DNA of 64,000 nucleotides from Bacillota bacterium (GCA_023430975.1 JAEYYB010000027.1:1-64000); one strand, 5' to 3'. Numbered from the stretch's first letter, positions 1 to 8,948 are shown. Made by a program: numbers and translations. The notes: generated by a model from the letters alone, not told the origin.

Positions 1-136
1 ATAAGCTTGATCATTTGTTTTGCCCCCTGGTTTTTTATTTCTTCGCAAATCTAATCTACCACGGGCAAGCTATTGCATCAAGCTTATTACATATGTAAGT
101 TATGGTAAGAACTTTTAACTCTCAAGAAATATAAGG

Positions 137-841
137 AATGCCTCAAAAAGAATTGCCTGGGGAAAATTCATGAACGCCGGACAAACATGTGTTGCACCGG
201 ATTATATATTTGTTCATAAAGAGATCAAGGATGAGTTTGTAAAAAATATTATTGACAGAATTAAGGAATTCTACGGAAATGATCCATTAACCTGTGAAAA
301 TTTTTGTCGTATTGTAAGTGAAAGACATTTTGACAGACTCTTATCACTAATCAAAGATGAGCATATTATTTTTGGCGGCAAAAGCAGTCGGCATAAGTTA
401 AAGATTACTCCAACACTTTTAGATCAGGTTTCAGAAAATAGCAAAATAATGCAGGAAGAAATATTTGGACCAATTATGCCGATACTGGAGTTTGATAGTT
501 TTGATACAGTAACTTCTTTCATTAACAAAAGGCCAAAGCCATTAGCATTATATATTTTTTCAAAGAATAAAAGCAACATATCTAAAGTATTAAGTGAAAC
601 ATCATCTGGAGGAGTGTGTATTAACGATACTATAAACCATATATCAACTCCACATTTACCCTTTGGCGGTGTCGGTGACAGTGGAATGGGAAGTTACCAC
701 GGAAGAATGTCTTTTGAAACATTTTCTCATAAAAAAAGTGTTTTAAAAAATCAGACCATCTATGATATGAGAGTAATATATCCCCCCTACAAAGTATCTG
801 TTAATTTTATAAAGAAGGTGTTTAAATACTTGTTACATTAA
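137..841 (+). pseudogene. Aldehyde dehydrogenase, 3' half only (remnant)
   Basis: Homology to class 3-type aldehyde dehydrogenases starts abruptly at the AxKRIAWGKF stretch, just before the catalytic-cysteine motif NAGQTCVAP, and runs to a normal C-terminus containing the PFGGVGDSGMG motif. About 230 residues are present, against roughly 450-460 in the family. The NAD-binding N-terminal half, with the general-base Glu of the LELGGKSP motif, is absent. The same frame has a stop at 116-118, and none of the three forward frames upstream of it resembles the family. An ATG at 170 could be read, but the product would lack the cofactor domain. I read this as a decayed gene rather than an enzyme. The window begins only 118 bases upstream of that stop, so a distant N-terminal piece beyond the edge cannot be excluded. 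Confidence 0.8.
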
Positions 842-1278
842 AACATTATACTATTTTTCGGGAAAAAGTTTGTGATTTTAGGTAAGATTTGTACAGCTCC
901 TATATCAACAATAACGTTATTTATTATCTTGGATTTGCCCTTAAATGTGTCGAATCCTTATTCAGGAGGACTGCTTCATGCTCTAGCCTACAAGCATGCT
1001 CCCATTTATTATTCTTTTCTATTAAGTCCTTCTTACTCAAACGGCTATTTTGCTGATGAATTGTCTATGTATGAGTTAGCCTCATCAATTGAATTTATAA
1101 AAATACTTATATTTACAATTTTCATATCAAACAAAATTTCAATTTGTTATTGTATCATATATAATAATACCAGAAGCATTATAAAAAGTCTGAAATTACT
1201 TATTAGTCTAAGTTTCAAAGTGATGAATACAGGGAAAACTAATATAACAAGCAGAAAAACAATGATGGAGAGATTAAC
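842..1278. other. Intergenic gap, no recognisable gene
   Basis: This stretch separates the aldehyde dehydrogenase remnant from the DUF4256 gene. It can be read as an open frame of about 160 codons overlapping the next gene, but the conceptual product is Ser/Ile/Tyr/Leu rich, resembles no family I know, and its start (GTG at 872) has no ribosome binding site. I see no terminator hairpin or RNA gene in it. Confidence 0.5.
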
Positions 1279-1860
1279 ATGGCTAATCATAATAAAGTCA
1301 GCAATAAAAAGGAGTTGTCACCAGAACAACGAAAAGAACTGCTCATTACATTAAAAGCTCGGTTTGAGAAAAATATGAATTTCCATAAAGACCTTGAATG
1401 GGATAAAGTACAAGCAAAGCTGGAAGCTAATACCGAAAAGCTGTGGGCACTCAATGAAATGGAAAGAACCTGTGGTGAGCCAGATGTTGTTGGTCATGAT
1501 AAAGATACGGACGAATACATTTTTTATGATTGTTCATCTGAAAGTCCTAAAGGCCGAAGAAGTGTTTGTTACGATCGTGAAGCATTAGCGTCAAGAAAAG
1601 AAAATAAGCCAGAAAATAACGCTATTGATATGGCTGTTGCCATGGGCATTGAGCTCTTAACGGAAGAGCAATACCGTGAGCTGCAGAAACTTGGAAATTT
1701 TGATACTAAAACATCAAGCTGGGTGAAAACACCTGCTAATATTAGAAAACTCGGCGGAGCTATCTTTTGTGATCGTCGCTACGACACTGTCTTTGTATAC
1801 CACAATGGGGCAGAATCCTACTATGCTTCAAGGGGATTCCGTTGCTCTTTAAGGGTTTAA
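1279..1860 (+). CDS. DUF4256 family protein
   Basis: A complete 193-residue soluble protein matching the DUF4256 family as I remember it. The N-terminus is charged (ELSPEQRKELLITLKARFE) and followed by a W-rich segment. The central part has GEPDVVGHD and YDCSSESPKGRRSVCYDREA, then MAVAMGIELLTEEQYRELQ, and the C-terminus has a conserved block with GGAIFCDRRYD and VFVYHNGAESYYASRGFR. The function of the family is unknown to me. There is no signal peptide or membrane segment. The start is supported by GGAGAG a few bases upstream of the ATG. The gene stands alone: the upstream neighbour is a gene remnant and the downstream gene is convergent, so context gives no functional hint. Confidence 0.85.
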   Translation: MANHNKVSNKKELSPEQRKELLITLKARFEKNMNFHKDLEWDKVQAKLEANTEKLWALNEMERTCGEPDVVGHDKDTDEYIFYDCSSESPKGRRSVCYDREALASRKENKPENNAIDMAVAMGIELLTEEQYRELQKLGNFDTKTSSWVKTPANIRKLGGAIFCDRRYDTVFVYHNGAESYYASRGFRCSLRV

Positions 1861-1914
1861 TTAATAAATCATAATATCAGCATTTTTTAACAGTTATAAT
1901 CATCAAAGTTATAA

Positions 1915-3390
1915 CTATTTTCGTAATAAGTAAATGATAAACATTAGAAAAAATAACCCTAAAAAATAACTTATGGGATTTACCAATAGGATACTAAACT
2001 CACTTTGATTAAAGTACCGTTTATACAGATTTATACCTGCAATAAGTACAGCCAAGAGAATAATATACGTTTTGATATTCTCTTGGGAAAAGACTTTTCT
2101 AACCAAACTCACTTCAGGGTCATATTCTTCATATTTTTTATAATCCTGCTGGTAATTAGCATAAATTTCAGCATCAATTTGCTTAATCTGGGCTATTAAG
2201 GCTTTATCCCGAGGCCTGTCAAGCAGATCATAGGATAGCTTTCCCCTGATTTTTTTATTGATTTCGAGAAGAGTTTCCTTTAATTTGCTGTCTTCTGAGT
2301 TTATATCTATCGCTTTTAGGATTATGATTTTTGCCTCAAAGTAATTTTCCATACTAATATAACATTGGGATAAAAATGTTAGGTTTTCTATATCATCAGG
2401 CCTAATTTTCAATGTGCTTTTCAAGTCCTCAATTGCATTTTTATATTCTTTGTTTTCATAGAATATTTTAGCTCGGCTTAATAAACTGACAATGTCAGTA
2501 GGATCTTTTTCCAATAACTTATTCAGATAAATAAGTGCTAAATCTGTATTATCATTAAAAGTATAGTACTGACTTTGTAGCCTTATCAAATCTGGATCAA
2601 AAGCATATATCTCCAAGGCTTTTGTAAATGATTTATAAGCATCTTCAAAATTCCTGTCTCGAATTTCATCAAAAGCCTTTTCTCTATATTTTATAAAGTC
2701 TTCAACATCTTTAAGATTTAAATTAATAAGATGTTTATATTCAAGACCCTTTGGCTCATTTATTCTTCTTAACATATAACGGACAAATTTATTGGGGAAT
2801 GTATTTTTTATATTTTCAATGTTTTGTCTTATGTTTAAGTTCAAGTCAAGGAGTTCCCATATTTCTTTTGGAAAATAGTGGTGTTTAGTAATAAAGTTTA
2901 GCATCAAATATGTCATCTTTTGACTATTCACCAAATCCCAAAACATGTCTATGTTAAAAAGTGTGCTCCAGCAATTTGTATCAATCCTCAAGGAAAGATC
3001 ATTGTATATCTTTTCTGCTTCCTCAATAATTTCATCAAATCTTTGTTCAAGTTTCCTTTTTTCATTATTAGAATTATTTATGTCGTCATTATGGTTGTTA
3101 TATATGTAGCTAGAATTATCGTCATAATTGTAATGATCTTCATCTACCTCGTTCCGGTTATTTACTGAATTAAATCCCTCAGAGCTTTCAACTGCTTCAA
3201 TTTCATTTCCATTTTTAACGGTATTTGATCTTTTTGCATGCTTTATGGCACTCTCATAAGCCTCCCTCAGTTTCTGGTAACCTTTAGGATTATCTTCGGG
3301 ATGACATTTCTTAAGTTTTATAGCATAAGCCTTTTTGATTATTGAAACATCACTTGTTGGTTGAATATCTAAAATACGCCAAAAACGCAT
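1915..3390 (-). CDS. J-domain protein with TPR region and C-terminal membrane anchor
   Basis: The N-terminal 60 or so residues form a J domain (FWRILDIQPTSD, IKKAYAIKLKKCHPED, KLREAYESA). The signature HPD tripeptide that normally activates DnaK reads HPE, as I recall for a group of divergent bacterial J proteins. An Asn-rich acidic linker follows, then a helical region, tetratricopeptide-like repeats at about residues 245-380 (LDKDPTDIVSLLSRAKIFYENKEY-type helices), and two hydrophobic segments in the last 60 residues. I chose the ATG at 3390 because the J-domain core starts there; an ATG nine codons upstream, preceded by AAAGGAA, is possible. Probably a membrane-tethered co-chaperone or adaptor with its bulk in the cytoplasm; client unknown. 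Monocistronic, convergent with the DUF4256 gene. Confidence 0.75.
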   Translation of the reverse strand: MRFWRILDIQPTSDVSIIKKAYAIKLKKCHPEDNPKGYQKLREAYESAIKHAKRSNTVKNGNEIEAVESSEGFNSVNNRNEVDEDHYNYDDNSSYIYNNHNDDINNSNNEKRKLEQRFDEIIEEAEKIYNDLSLRIDTNCWSTLFNIDMFWDLVNSQKMTYLMLNFITKHHYFPKEIWELLDLNLNIRQNIENIKNTFPNKFVRYMLRRINEPKGLEYKHLINLNLKDVEDFIKYREKAFDEIRDRNFEDAYKSFTKALEIYAFDPDLIRLQSQYYTFNDNTDLALIYLNKLLEKDPTDIVSLLSRAKIFYENKEYKNAIEDLKSTLKIRPDDIENLTFLSQCYISMENYFEAKIIILKAIDINSEDSKLKETLLEINKKIRGKLSYDLLDRPRDKALIAQIKQIDAEIYANYQQDYKKYEEYDPEVSLVRKVFSQENIKTYIILLAVLIAGINLYKRYFNQSEFSILLVNPISYFLGLFFLMFIIYLLRK

Positions 3391-3601
3391 GACCACCACA
3401 ACCTCATTTCCACCCATCCAGTTCCTTTTTTAGAATCCCTGAAGCTTTTCTAACTTTCTGTTTATAGAAACCCACAGCCAAAGGGGGTCCTTTAATACCC
3501 CCCAATAATAATTTTCGCTTTTCTTCAGGAATAAAATTTCGACTCACTCCAATAATCTTATTCTATCTTATTTTTACCCTTTTGTCTGTCTGATTTTATG
3601 A

Positions 3602-3832
3602 CATCTTTATGCAAACAAGGATTTTTTAGAAGAATATGAATTTGTATGTGCTAAAACTAGTTTCAAATCATTTTACCACTATTATCCTCAAAAAAATACC
3701 CCTGCAGCCTGGAGAGTTGCAAGGGCAAAATTTTATAGTTTACTAAAGATTATGTACTTAGAAATGATTAATATATTACTTAGTAGATGGTCCATCCCCT
3801 TGCACGTAATATTGTTTTATTCCCATCACTAG
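3602..3832 (+). pseudogene. Possible protein-coding fragment, unidentified
   Basis: A stretch opened by a stop at 3599-3601 reads as unusually protein-like for AT-rich spacer: NKDFLEEYEFVCAK, then SFYHYYPQ, then TPAAWRVARAKFYSLLK, before degenerating and ending at a stop at 3830-3832. There is no start codon with a ribosome binding site, and I do not recognise the family. It overlaps the end of the opposite-strand secreted-protein remnant, so at most the first 60 residues could be meaningful. I list it as a candidate remnant because it lies among several other gene fragments; it may be chance. Confidence 0.25.
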
Positions 3833-4077
3833 CTGCAGTTCCGCTGTTATTTCCCCAGATTGTGCCGCTCTGCACCCCTGTTGCTACTGCAGATGCAAAA
3901 ATCCTATCCATCTCGGTTGTGCTCAATTGTGTATTCATCAAATGATATTCATTTACTTTCGTAGCACTTACGTCACCAATTGAAGCTCTGGGTAAAAATC
4001 GCAAACATTATGGTAAATAAGACTACAATAATGCACAGCATTTTGTTTGAAAATTCCCATGTTCTCTTTATTTTCAT
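3780..4077 (-). pseudogene. Secreted leucine-rich-repeat protein remnant (frameshifted, internally deleted)
   Basis: The reading starts at an ATG at 4077 preceded by GGAGGGAAACTT, an excellent ribosome binding site. It gives a signal peptide (MKIKRTWEFSNK, then a hydrophobic run ending IFTQ) and then meets a TGA in that frame. A second frame, open from about 4004 to 3780, gives about 70 residues whose end (QLSTTEMDRIF, then GNNSGTAASDG, then ILRARGWTIY) resembles the C-terminal cap of bacterial leucine-rich-repeat surface proteins, where xQLTxxxVxxIL is followed by a GGT-rich loop and an RGWTV end. A frameshift joins the two parts and the repeat body is missing. Product and function are probably lost. 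Confidence 0.5.
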
Positions 4078-4265
4078 AAGTTTCCCTCCTTGTAATAATT
4101 AAGTTTTGTAAGATATTATTTAGAAAACATTTCATCATTCCCAAATAATATAAATATTGTTCGGAGGTTTTAAGAATTTCAGGAGAGAATTAGAAAAATT
4201 TTTATATAATTACTTTGGCAAAATAACAGTTACCTTTATATTTATTCAACCCTATTTTAGGCAAT

Positions 4266-4329
4266 AAAAAAGACACACTTAAGCCTTTGTACCGTAATCA
4301 GATTTACGTGCAAATGCCCCACATGTGTC
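4266..4329 (-). terminator. Long imperfect hairpin terminator
   Basis: On the minus strand, GACACA pairs with TGTGTC at the base, and a further run of about 15 imperfect pairs continues up to a six-base loop (ATCTGA) between CGTAA and TTACG. Six T residues follow directly. It lies about 100 bases downstream of the GGDEF-EAL stop codon and is the natural terminator for that gene. The other strand has a weaker T-rich tail, so it may work in both directions. Confidence 0.7.
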
Positions 4330-4432
4330 GTTTCTTTAAATGTACTATTTAATTACTGGCATACTTTACCACATTTTTATAAAAGGTCAAGGAAAAAGTA
4401 GAATTACTACCAGTTATTACAACATCTTCATA

Positions 4433-6994
4433 TTAGAAGTGTGTTAACAATCTATCATCAAAGAATTTCTCAATACTTGAGCTGGGAAGTGGCTTGCTGA
4501 AAAGATATCCCTGACCGATATCGCAGCCAAGCTTATTTAATAATGATACCTGCTGTTCGTACTCTATGCCCTCCGCAATAATTAAACAATTCAATTCATG
4601 ACCCATGTTCAATACGTGTTTTAAAATAACAAGAGAATCATTATTTTTAATAATATCTCTTGTAAAACTAGGGTCAATTTTTATTATACTTGGCTTAACA
4701 TTCTTAAGCAACCTTAATGATGAGTAACCAGTACCGAAATCATCAATAGCAACTCTTATTCCTGAGGAAATAAGCTTATTGATAACCACTGAAGTATTTA
4801 AATCCTGCATAACACTTTCTGTTACCTCTACCACTAAATGCTGAGGATCCATTCCCAGCTTTTTCAAAGTATCTGTCAGCATGTAATAGAAGCCTGAATG
4901 TCTTAGTTGAATTGCAGAAACATTGACAGCAATATGATTGAATGGATAACCTGCTTCCTTCCATATTTTGTTCTGTTTGCATGCTGTTTCAATCACCCAT
5001 TGACCGATAGTAATAATAAGTCCGGTTTCCTCACACAACGGTATAAACTCTATGGGAGAAACAAGTCCATTTGAAGGGCTTTCCCATCTTATAAGTGCTT
5101 CTAACCCGTAAATTAATCCTGATTTGAGATCAAACTGTGGTTGATAATGCAGAACAAATTCATTATTCTCGAGGGCCTTTCTTAAGGAAGTTTGAAGATC
5201 CATTTTCCTGGAGACCTCTTTGTTTAATAAAGCTGTATAGAACCGATAGTTGTTTTTACCATTATCCTTTGCACAGTACATTGCAGCATCTGCATTTTTA
5301 ATAAGGGTATCCACGTCCTGTCCATCTTCAGGGTAGAAGCTTATACCGATACTCGGCGTTGTATAAACCTCCCTGATTCCAAGCTTAAAAGGATACACAA
5401 ATTGTGATAATATCCTGTTGGAAATTTGTGAAACAGTATTTTCATCAGTATTATCTATAATAATAACAAATTCATCCCCTCCATACCTGGAAACAATATC
5501 ATTTTGACCTACACAGTTTCTTAATCTTTGAGCAGTTTCCTGCAGCAATTTGTCTCCAAAATTATGGCCGAGTGTATCATTTATCAATTTGAATCTATCC
5601 AGATCTATAAATACAACTGCAATCCTGTGATTGCTAATATTGCTCATAATAATACGCTCACTTAGATAATCAGTTAGCATTTGACGGTTTGGAAGGGATG
5701 TCAATGCATCATAATAAGCCATATGCCGGATTTGTTCCTCGGCCTTTTTTTGCTTTGTTATATCCAGAACAGTTCCTATAAACGAATCATTGTTCTCATC
5801 ATTTGTAAAAGCAAACGAAACCTCAATATCAATCTTATCACCATACTTGTTATTAATTCTGAATTGATAATGTTCACCAAGCGATTTATTGATGCCTGAT
5901 ATGAATTTATCAGATATATTGACTTTATCATCATCATGGAATAAATTTAGCACATCAATATTCTGCAGTTCCTCCAAACTATACCCTAATAAATGCTCGA
6001 GATAAGGATTGATATAAACCAATCGGTTATCTTTGCTTAGAAACACACCAATCAGGGCACTTTCTACAAGATTCTGATAACGCAATTGGGTTTCTACCAA
6101 CTGAATTTCACATTTCTTACGCTCCGATATATCATTGTATATACTCATGACAACTTGTGTATCATTAAGTTTAATCTTTGTTATATTTGATTCGACTAAA
6201 ACATAATTTCCATCAAGTCTAACTAATTTTTGTTGAACAGAATTTTCCTTGATACCAACAAGTGCATTTTTAATTCTAATACACTCATCTTCCCTGTAAT
6301 CAATATGTATGAAATCCATCATCGGCTTGTTGATAACTTCTTCTACATTTGAGGCCCCTAACATTTTAAGTGCAGTAGGGTTTAAATATACTATATTTCC
6401 ATCGTGACGAACAAATATAGCTTGAGGTGAAATTTCAACAAGACTTCTGTAGCTCTCTTCTTTTTCTTTTAATATATTTTGATATGTCCTGAGCCTGATG
6501 TTTGTGTATCCAACTACTATTAGTATCACAAGAACTACAACAGTCTTTTCCCTGCTTACAATAGGATCTTTCAGCAAGTAAAAGACCGAAACTGTCAATA
6601 CCAGCATTGTAGTTAGATAAATCTTGATAAGTTTTGTGTTTTTCATAGACATAGTGGCTATAAGTGCTAAAAAACTAATCAGCCATAATTGTATATCCAT
6701 GAAATTATATATATATGCAAAGAATATAGTTACTCCCGAAGTCATAATATATAGTGAAGTCAGGAAATAAGAAGCATTATTTTTAACAAAGTTATTTTTT
6801 ATTGATAAAATGAACAAAGATGAAAATATCAAAATATAAATTACGCATGAAATAGCTGCAAAATAGTCGGTTGGAGGAAACCAAAAAAATGTTATTATCG
6901 GCGTAAGAAATGCTCCCGCAAAGCTTATAAATCGTAGGGTTCTACAGGCGTTATAGGCTTCATAAGATTTCAAATCTATAAAATTAAACTCCAT
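4433..6994 (-). CDS. Membrane PAS-PAS-GGDEF-EAL cyclic-di-GMP signalling protein
   Basis: An 853-residue protein with six or so hydrophobic segments in the first 175 residues, two PAS domains (about 180-290 and 300-415), a GGDEF diguanylate cyclase domain (motif at 505-509, preceded by RY) and an EAL phosphodiesterase domain (E632-A633-L634 in GLEALIRW, with DDFGTGYSSL further on). Both catalytic signatures look intact, so it could make and break c-di-GMP. The position of the allosteric RxxD inhibitory site, just before GGDEF, reads GQND, so product inhibition through that site should be missing. The membrane region probably senses a ligand or membrane state, and PAS cofactor binding is unknown. 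It is transcribed alone and ends at a strong hairpin. Its likely output is motility or surface behaviour: a PilZ protein lies in the fla operon of this window. Confidence 0.92.
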   Translation of the reverse strand: MEFNFIDLKSYEAYNACRTLRFISFAGAFLTPIITFFWFPPTDYFAAISCVIYILIFSSLFILSIKNNFVKNNASYFLTSLYIMTSGVTIFFAYIYNFMDIQLWLISFLALIATMSMKNTKLIKIYLTTMLVLTVSVFYLLKDPIVSREKTVVVLVILIVVGYTNIRLRTYQNILKEKEESYRSLVEISPQAIFVRHDGNIVYLNPTALKMLGASNVEEVINKPMMDFIHIDYREDECIRIKNALVGIKENSVQQKLVRLDGNYVLVESNITKIKLNDTQVVMSIYNDISERKKCEIQLVETQLRYQNLVESALIGVFLSKDNRLVYINPYLEHLLGYSLEELQNIDVLNLFHDDDKVNISDKFISGINKSLGEHYQFRINNKYGDKIDIEVSFAFTNDENNDSFIGTVLDITKQKKAEEQIRHMAYYDALTSLPNRQMLTDYLSERIIMSNISNHRIAVVFIDLDRFKLINDTLGHNFGDKLLQETAQRLRNCVGQNDIVSRYGGDEFVIIIDNTDENTVSQISNRILSQFVYPFKLGIREVYTTPSIGISFYPEDGQDVDTLIKNADAAMYCAKDNGKNNYRFYTALLNKEVSRKMDLQTSLRKALENNEFVLHYQPQFDLKSGLIYGLEALIRWESPSNGLVSPIEFIPLCEETGLIITIGQWVIETACKQNKIWKEAGYPFNHIAVNVSAIQLRHSGFYYMLTDTLKKLGMDPQHLVVEVTESVMQDLNTSVVINKLISSGIRVAIDDFGTGYSSLRLLKNVKPSIIKIDPSFTRDIIKNNDSLVILKHVLNMGHELNCLIIAEGIEYEQQVSLLNKLGCDIGQGYLFSKPLPSSSIEKFFDDRLLTHF

Positions 6995-7006
6995 ACCATA
7001 GCCTTT

Positions 7007-7110
7007 CTATATTAATAGTGTTATTAATCTTACATTTGTCAGAGCAAATAAACGAACGGTTTTAGCGGGATTCGCGACAGATAAATGTAAAAGATTTAAC
7101 ACTTATAATC
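7007..7110. repeat. Palindromic repeat family A, copy 1
   Basis: First of four full copies of an approximately 105-bp element in this window. It shares the core AATCTTACATTTGTCAGAGC, then CGAACGG, then CGGGATT, then AAATGTAAAAGATT. The two halves are inverted repeats, so the transcript could fold into a long hairpin with nested stems. This copy lies upstream of the GGDEF-EAL gene and is the most diverged (GATAAATGT for GACAAATGT). Confidence 0.8.
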
Positions 7111-7354
7111 TATCAATACTTGTAAATATAAAAAGTGCAATCCGAATATACCGCAATAAAAACAGCTTTATTAATGTATAGGATATTCTAAGTAATTTCT
7201 GTTGAAGCGGTAATAAAACAGATCAAAATACCATTCAAGAACTATATTTCTATACAAAATATAATTCTACATTGTTTAATAAATTCCTGCACAGCATTTT
7301 CTAAAGTTATAATTTGCCACCTTAGTTGTTGTCGTAAAAAATTGCAACATAGTA

Positions 7355-7404
7355 TATTTCATATTATTTCACAATATTTCACAACATTTCATAATACTTC
7401 ATAA
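7355..7404. repeat. Tandem 10-bp repeat, five units
   Basis: Five consecutive degenerate copies of TATTTCATAA or TATTTCACAA. The period, close to one helical turn, phases T-tracts on one DNA face, which could bend the DNA. It lies just beyond the terminator of the lipoprotein gene, in the gap before the GGDEF-EAL gene. The rest of this 480-base gap holds repeat A copy 1 and otherwise AT-rich sequence without a gene. Confidence 0.75.
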
Positions 7405-7417
7405 TTCTCCGCACATC

Positions 7418-7449
7418 AAAAAAGCGTCCTGACAACTCGGACGCTTTTC
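7418..7449 (-). terminator. Rho-independent terminator of the DUF4015-type lipoprotein gene
   Basis: AAAAGCGTCC pairs with GGACGCTTTT around a nine-base loop, followed by further T residues on the minus strand. It lies about 35 bases after the stop codon of the upstream gene. Confidence 0.9.
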
Positions 7450-7460
7450 AGCCTTAATTA

Positions 7461-7490
7461 TTTATTCTTTTTTATTCTTTTTTATTCTTT
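7461..7490. repeat. Exact tandem 10-bp repeat, three units, across a stop codon
   Basis: Three perfect copies of TTTATTCTTT on the plus strand. The stop codon of the minus-strand lipoprotein gene (TAA at 7482-7484) lies inside the last unit, so unit gain or loss would alter the extreme C-terminus. Confidence 0.8.
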
Positions 7491-8681
7491 TTCTAAGGCA
7501 GCTTCCGAATACTTAACATTTGAATTCCATAAGATCCATTCCTCATAGCCAGCATCATATACTGCCTTAATTTGCTGCCTCACTTCCTCAGCACCGTATT
7601 TCATATAATTTCCCGACCCTATCCAGGAAGCAGTAAAGTCCTGTAAATAAGGCCTCACCTTAGCCCTGTAATCCGGCACCGCAGCAATTCTGTCTTTTGC
7701 CTTTTTCAATGTGTTATAGACAACATTATATGGGTCTAAATCAGGCTTTGGAAACACAATTTTGTTGATCGTCTGCCCTAAATAATAATGGGATGGATAC
7801 ACCATTGGGCTTATATAATCCACATCTTTTCCTATATATTCAAGGTATTGCCCTATCTTTTCAGTATCGCTAGGGCTCTCACATATTATTCCAAACACAT
7901 CAGCCGACAGTACAGCATCAGGCATTTCACTTCTTGCATACGCAAGGAACTCGTTGATTCCCTCATACAGTTTTTTATCACCTGCACCTGGAAATACCAT
8001 ATTAGACTTATTTCCATCCGGGAATCTGACATAGTCAAATTGTATTTCATCTACTCCCTTTGAAAGTGCTTCCTTCGCTATATCTACATTGTACTTCCAA
8101 GCATCTTTATTATATGCATTAACCCATGTCATACCGTTATGGATTAAAAAGCCTCCCGATTTATTTCTTACTGCCCATTCAGGTTTTTTCTTTGATATTA
8201 CCGGATCTTTAAAACATACTATCCTTCCTATTACGTAAATACCATTTTCCTTAAATCTCTTCACTACATCCTCTATCTTAAATCTCTGCTGATAAGTTCC
8301 AAGTTGCTTTACAATCGGCACATCTGATGGATAACTTACATAACCTGTATCATCCTTAATGTCAATAACATAGGCATTAATTTCAGTAGTTTTTGCCAAT
8401 TCGATAAAGTGATCAACATTACTCTTGATGCTAAGCGGCCATGAGGACAAGAAAAGTGCCTTAGCCTTTACCTTCTCAGGTGAAGGTTTTGCTTGTGGGA
8501 GTTCGGATTCTGATGCTTGAGGCACAGGCGTGCTTACACTTGAAGCTGTAGGTGTAGACTTATCACCACTGCCTGTTTTAGTATTTTCTGCTAACTTGCT
8601 GCTGCAACCAATCAAAGAAGCTGATGTCATAGTGCAAGCAATGATTAAACATAGCGTTTTGGAACGGAAATTATTTCTCAT
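7482..8681 (-). CDS. Lipoprotein, putative glycoside hydrolase of the DUF4015 type
   Basis: A 399-residue protein starting MRNNFRSK with a lipoprotein signal ending in the lipobox LIGC, a Ser/Thr/Pro-rich linker to about residue 75, and a TIM-barrel-like domain of the DUF4015 (COG1306) putative glycosidase family: ALFLSSWPLS, AYVIDIKDDTGYVSY, GIYVIGRIVCFKDP, then VDEIQFDYVRFPDG, then SADVFG. The ATG at 8681 is preferred over an in-frame ATG 16 codons upstream because GGGGGAC lies nine bases before it and the signal peptide then begins normally. The protein should be anchored outside the membrane. The family resembles alpha-amylase-type barrels but its substrate is not established to my knowledge. 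It is monocistronic and ends in a good terminator. Confidence 0.85.
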   Translation of the reverse strand: MRNNFRSKTLCLIIACTMTSASLIGCSSKLAENTKTGSGDKSTPTASSVSTPVPQASESELPQAKPSPEKVKAKALFLSSWPLSIKSNVDHFIELAKTTEINAYVIDIKDDTGYVSYPSDVPIVKQLGTYQQRFKIEDVVKRFKENGIYVIGRIVCFKDPVISKKKPEWAVRNKSGGFLIHNGMTWVNAYNKDAWKYNVDIAKEALSKGVDEIQFDYVRFPDGNKSNMVFPGAGDKKLYEGINEFLAYARSEMPDAVLSADVFGIICESPSDTEKIGQYLEYIGKDVDYISPMVYPSHYYLGQTINKIVFPKPDLDPYNVVYNTLKKAKDRIAAVPDYRAKVRPYLQDFTASWIGSGNYMKYGAEEVRQQIKAVYDAGYEEWILWNSNVKYSEAALEKE

Positions 8682-8816
8682 AGTGTCCCCCATTATTATT
8701 TTATTTTTGGCTGCAAACTGGAATTTCATTTAAAAATAACAAAAATTTAGATGTGCGATAAAATTACTGTATTATCAATTTAAATTTAGCAAATACTAAG
8801 AGAAAAAACAATATGA

Positions 8817-8948
8817 TTTGCCTATTTTAGAATATGGAATTTTTACCAGAATGAATACCTGACAGCAGTATTCACATTTGCTGCCAGCAATGTCCCGCTT
8901 TATGTAATTGATGATATTGCTAAATGGGTAAATACATCAACGAAATAA
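8817..8948 (+). pseudogene. Possible C-terminal gene fragment, unidentified
   Basis: Following a TGA at 8814-8816, 43 codons read as plausible protein (YQNEYLTAVFTFAASNVP, then LYVIDDIAKWVNTSTK) up to a TAA at 8946-8948, followed some 60 bases later by a terminator-like hairpin. There is no start codon with a ribosome binding site. It could be the tail of a lost gene that used the downstream terminator. I cannot name the family. Confidence 0.3.

Noticed and set aside
872..1354. Open frame of 160 codons
   Set aside because: No ribosome binding site, Ser/Ile-rich composition without family resemblance, and it overlaps the well-supported DUF4256 gene.
4266..4329. Possible c-di-GMP riboswitch next to a GGDEF-EAL gene
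   Set aside because: The conserved GEMM motifs are absent and the sequence folds as one long hairpin followed by six T residues, which is a terminator.
7355..7490. CRISPR-like repetition
   Set aside because: Units are 10 bp and contiguous, without spacers; no cas genes or 20-40 bp direct repeats are present in the window.
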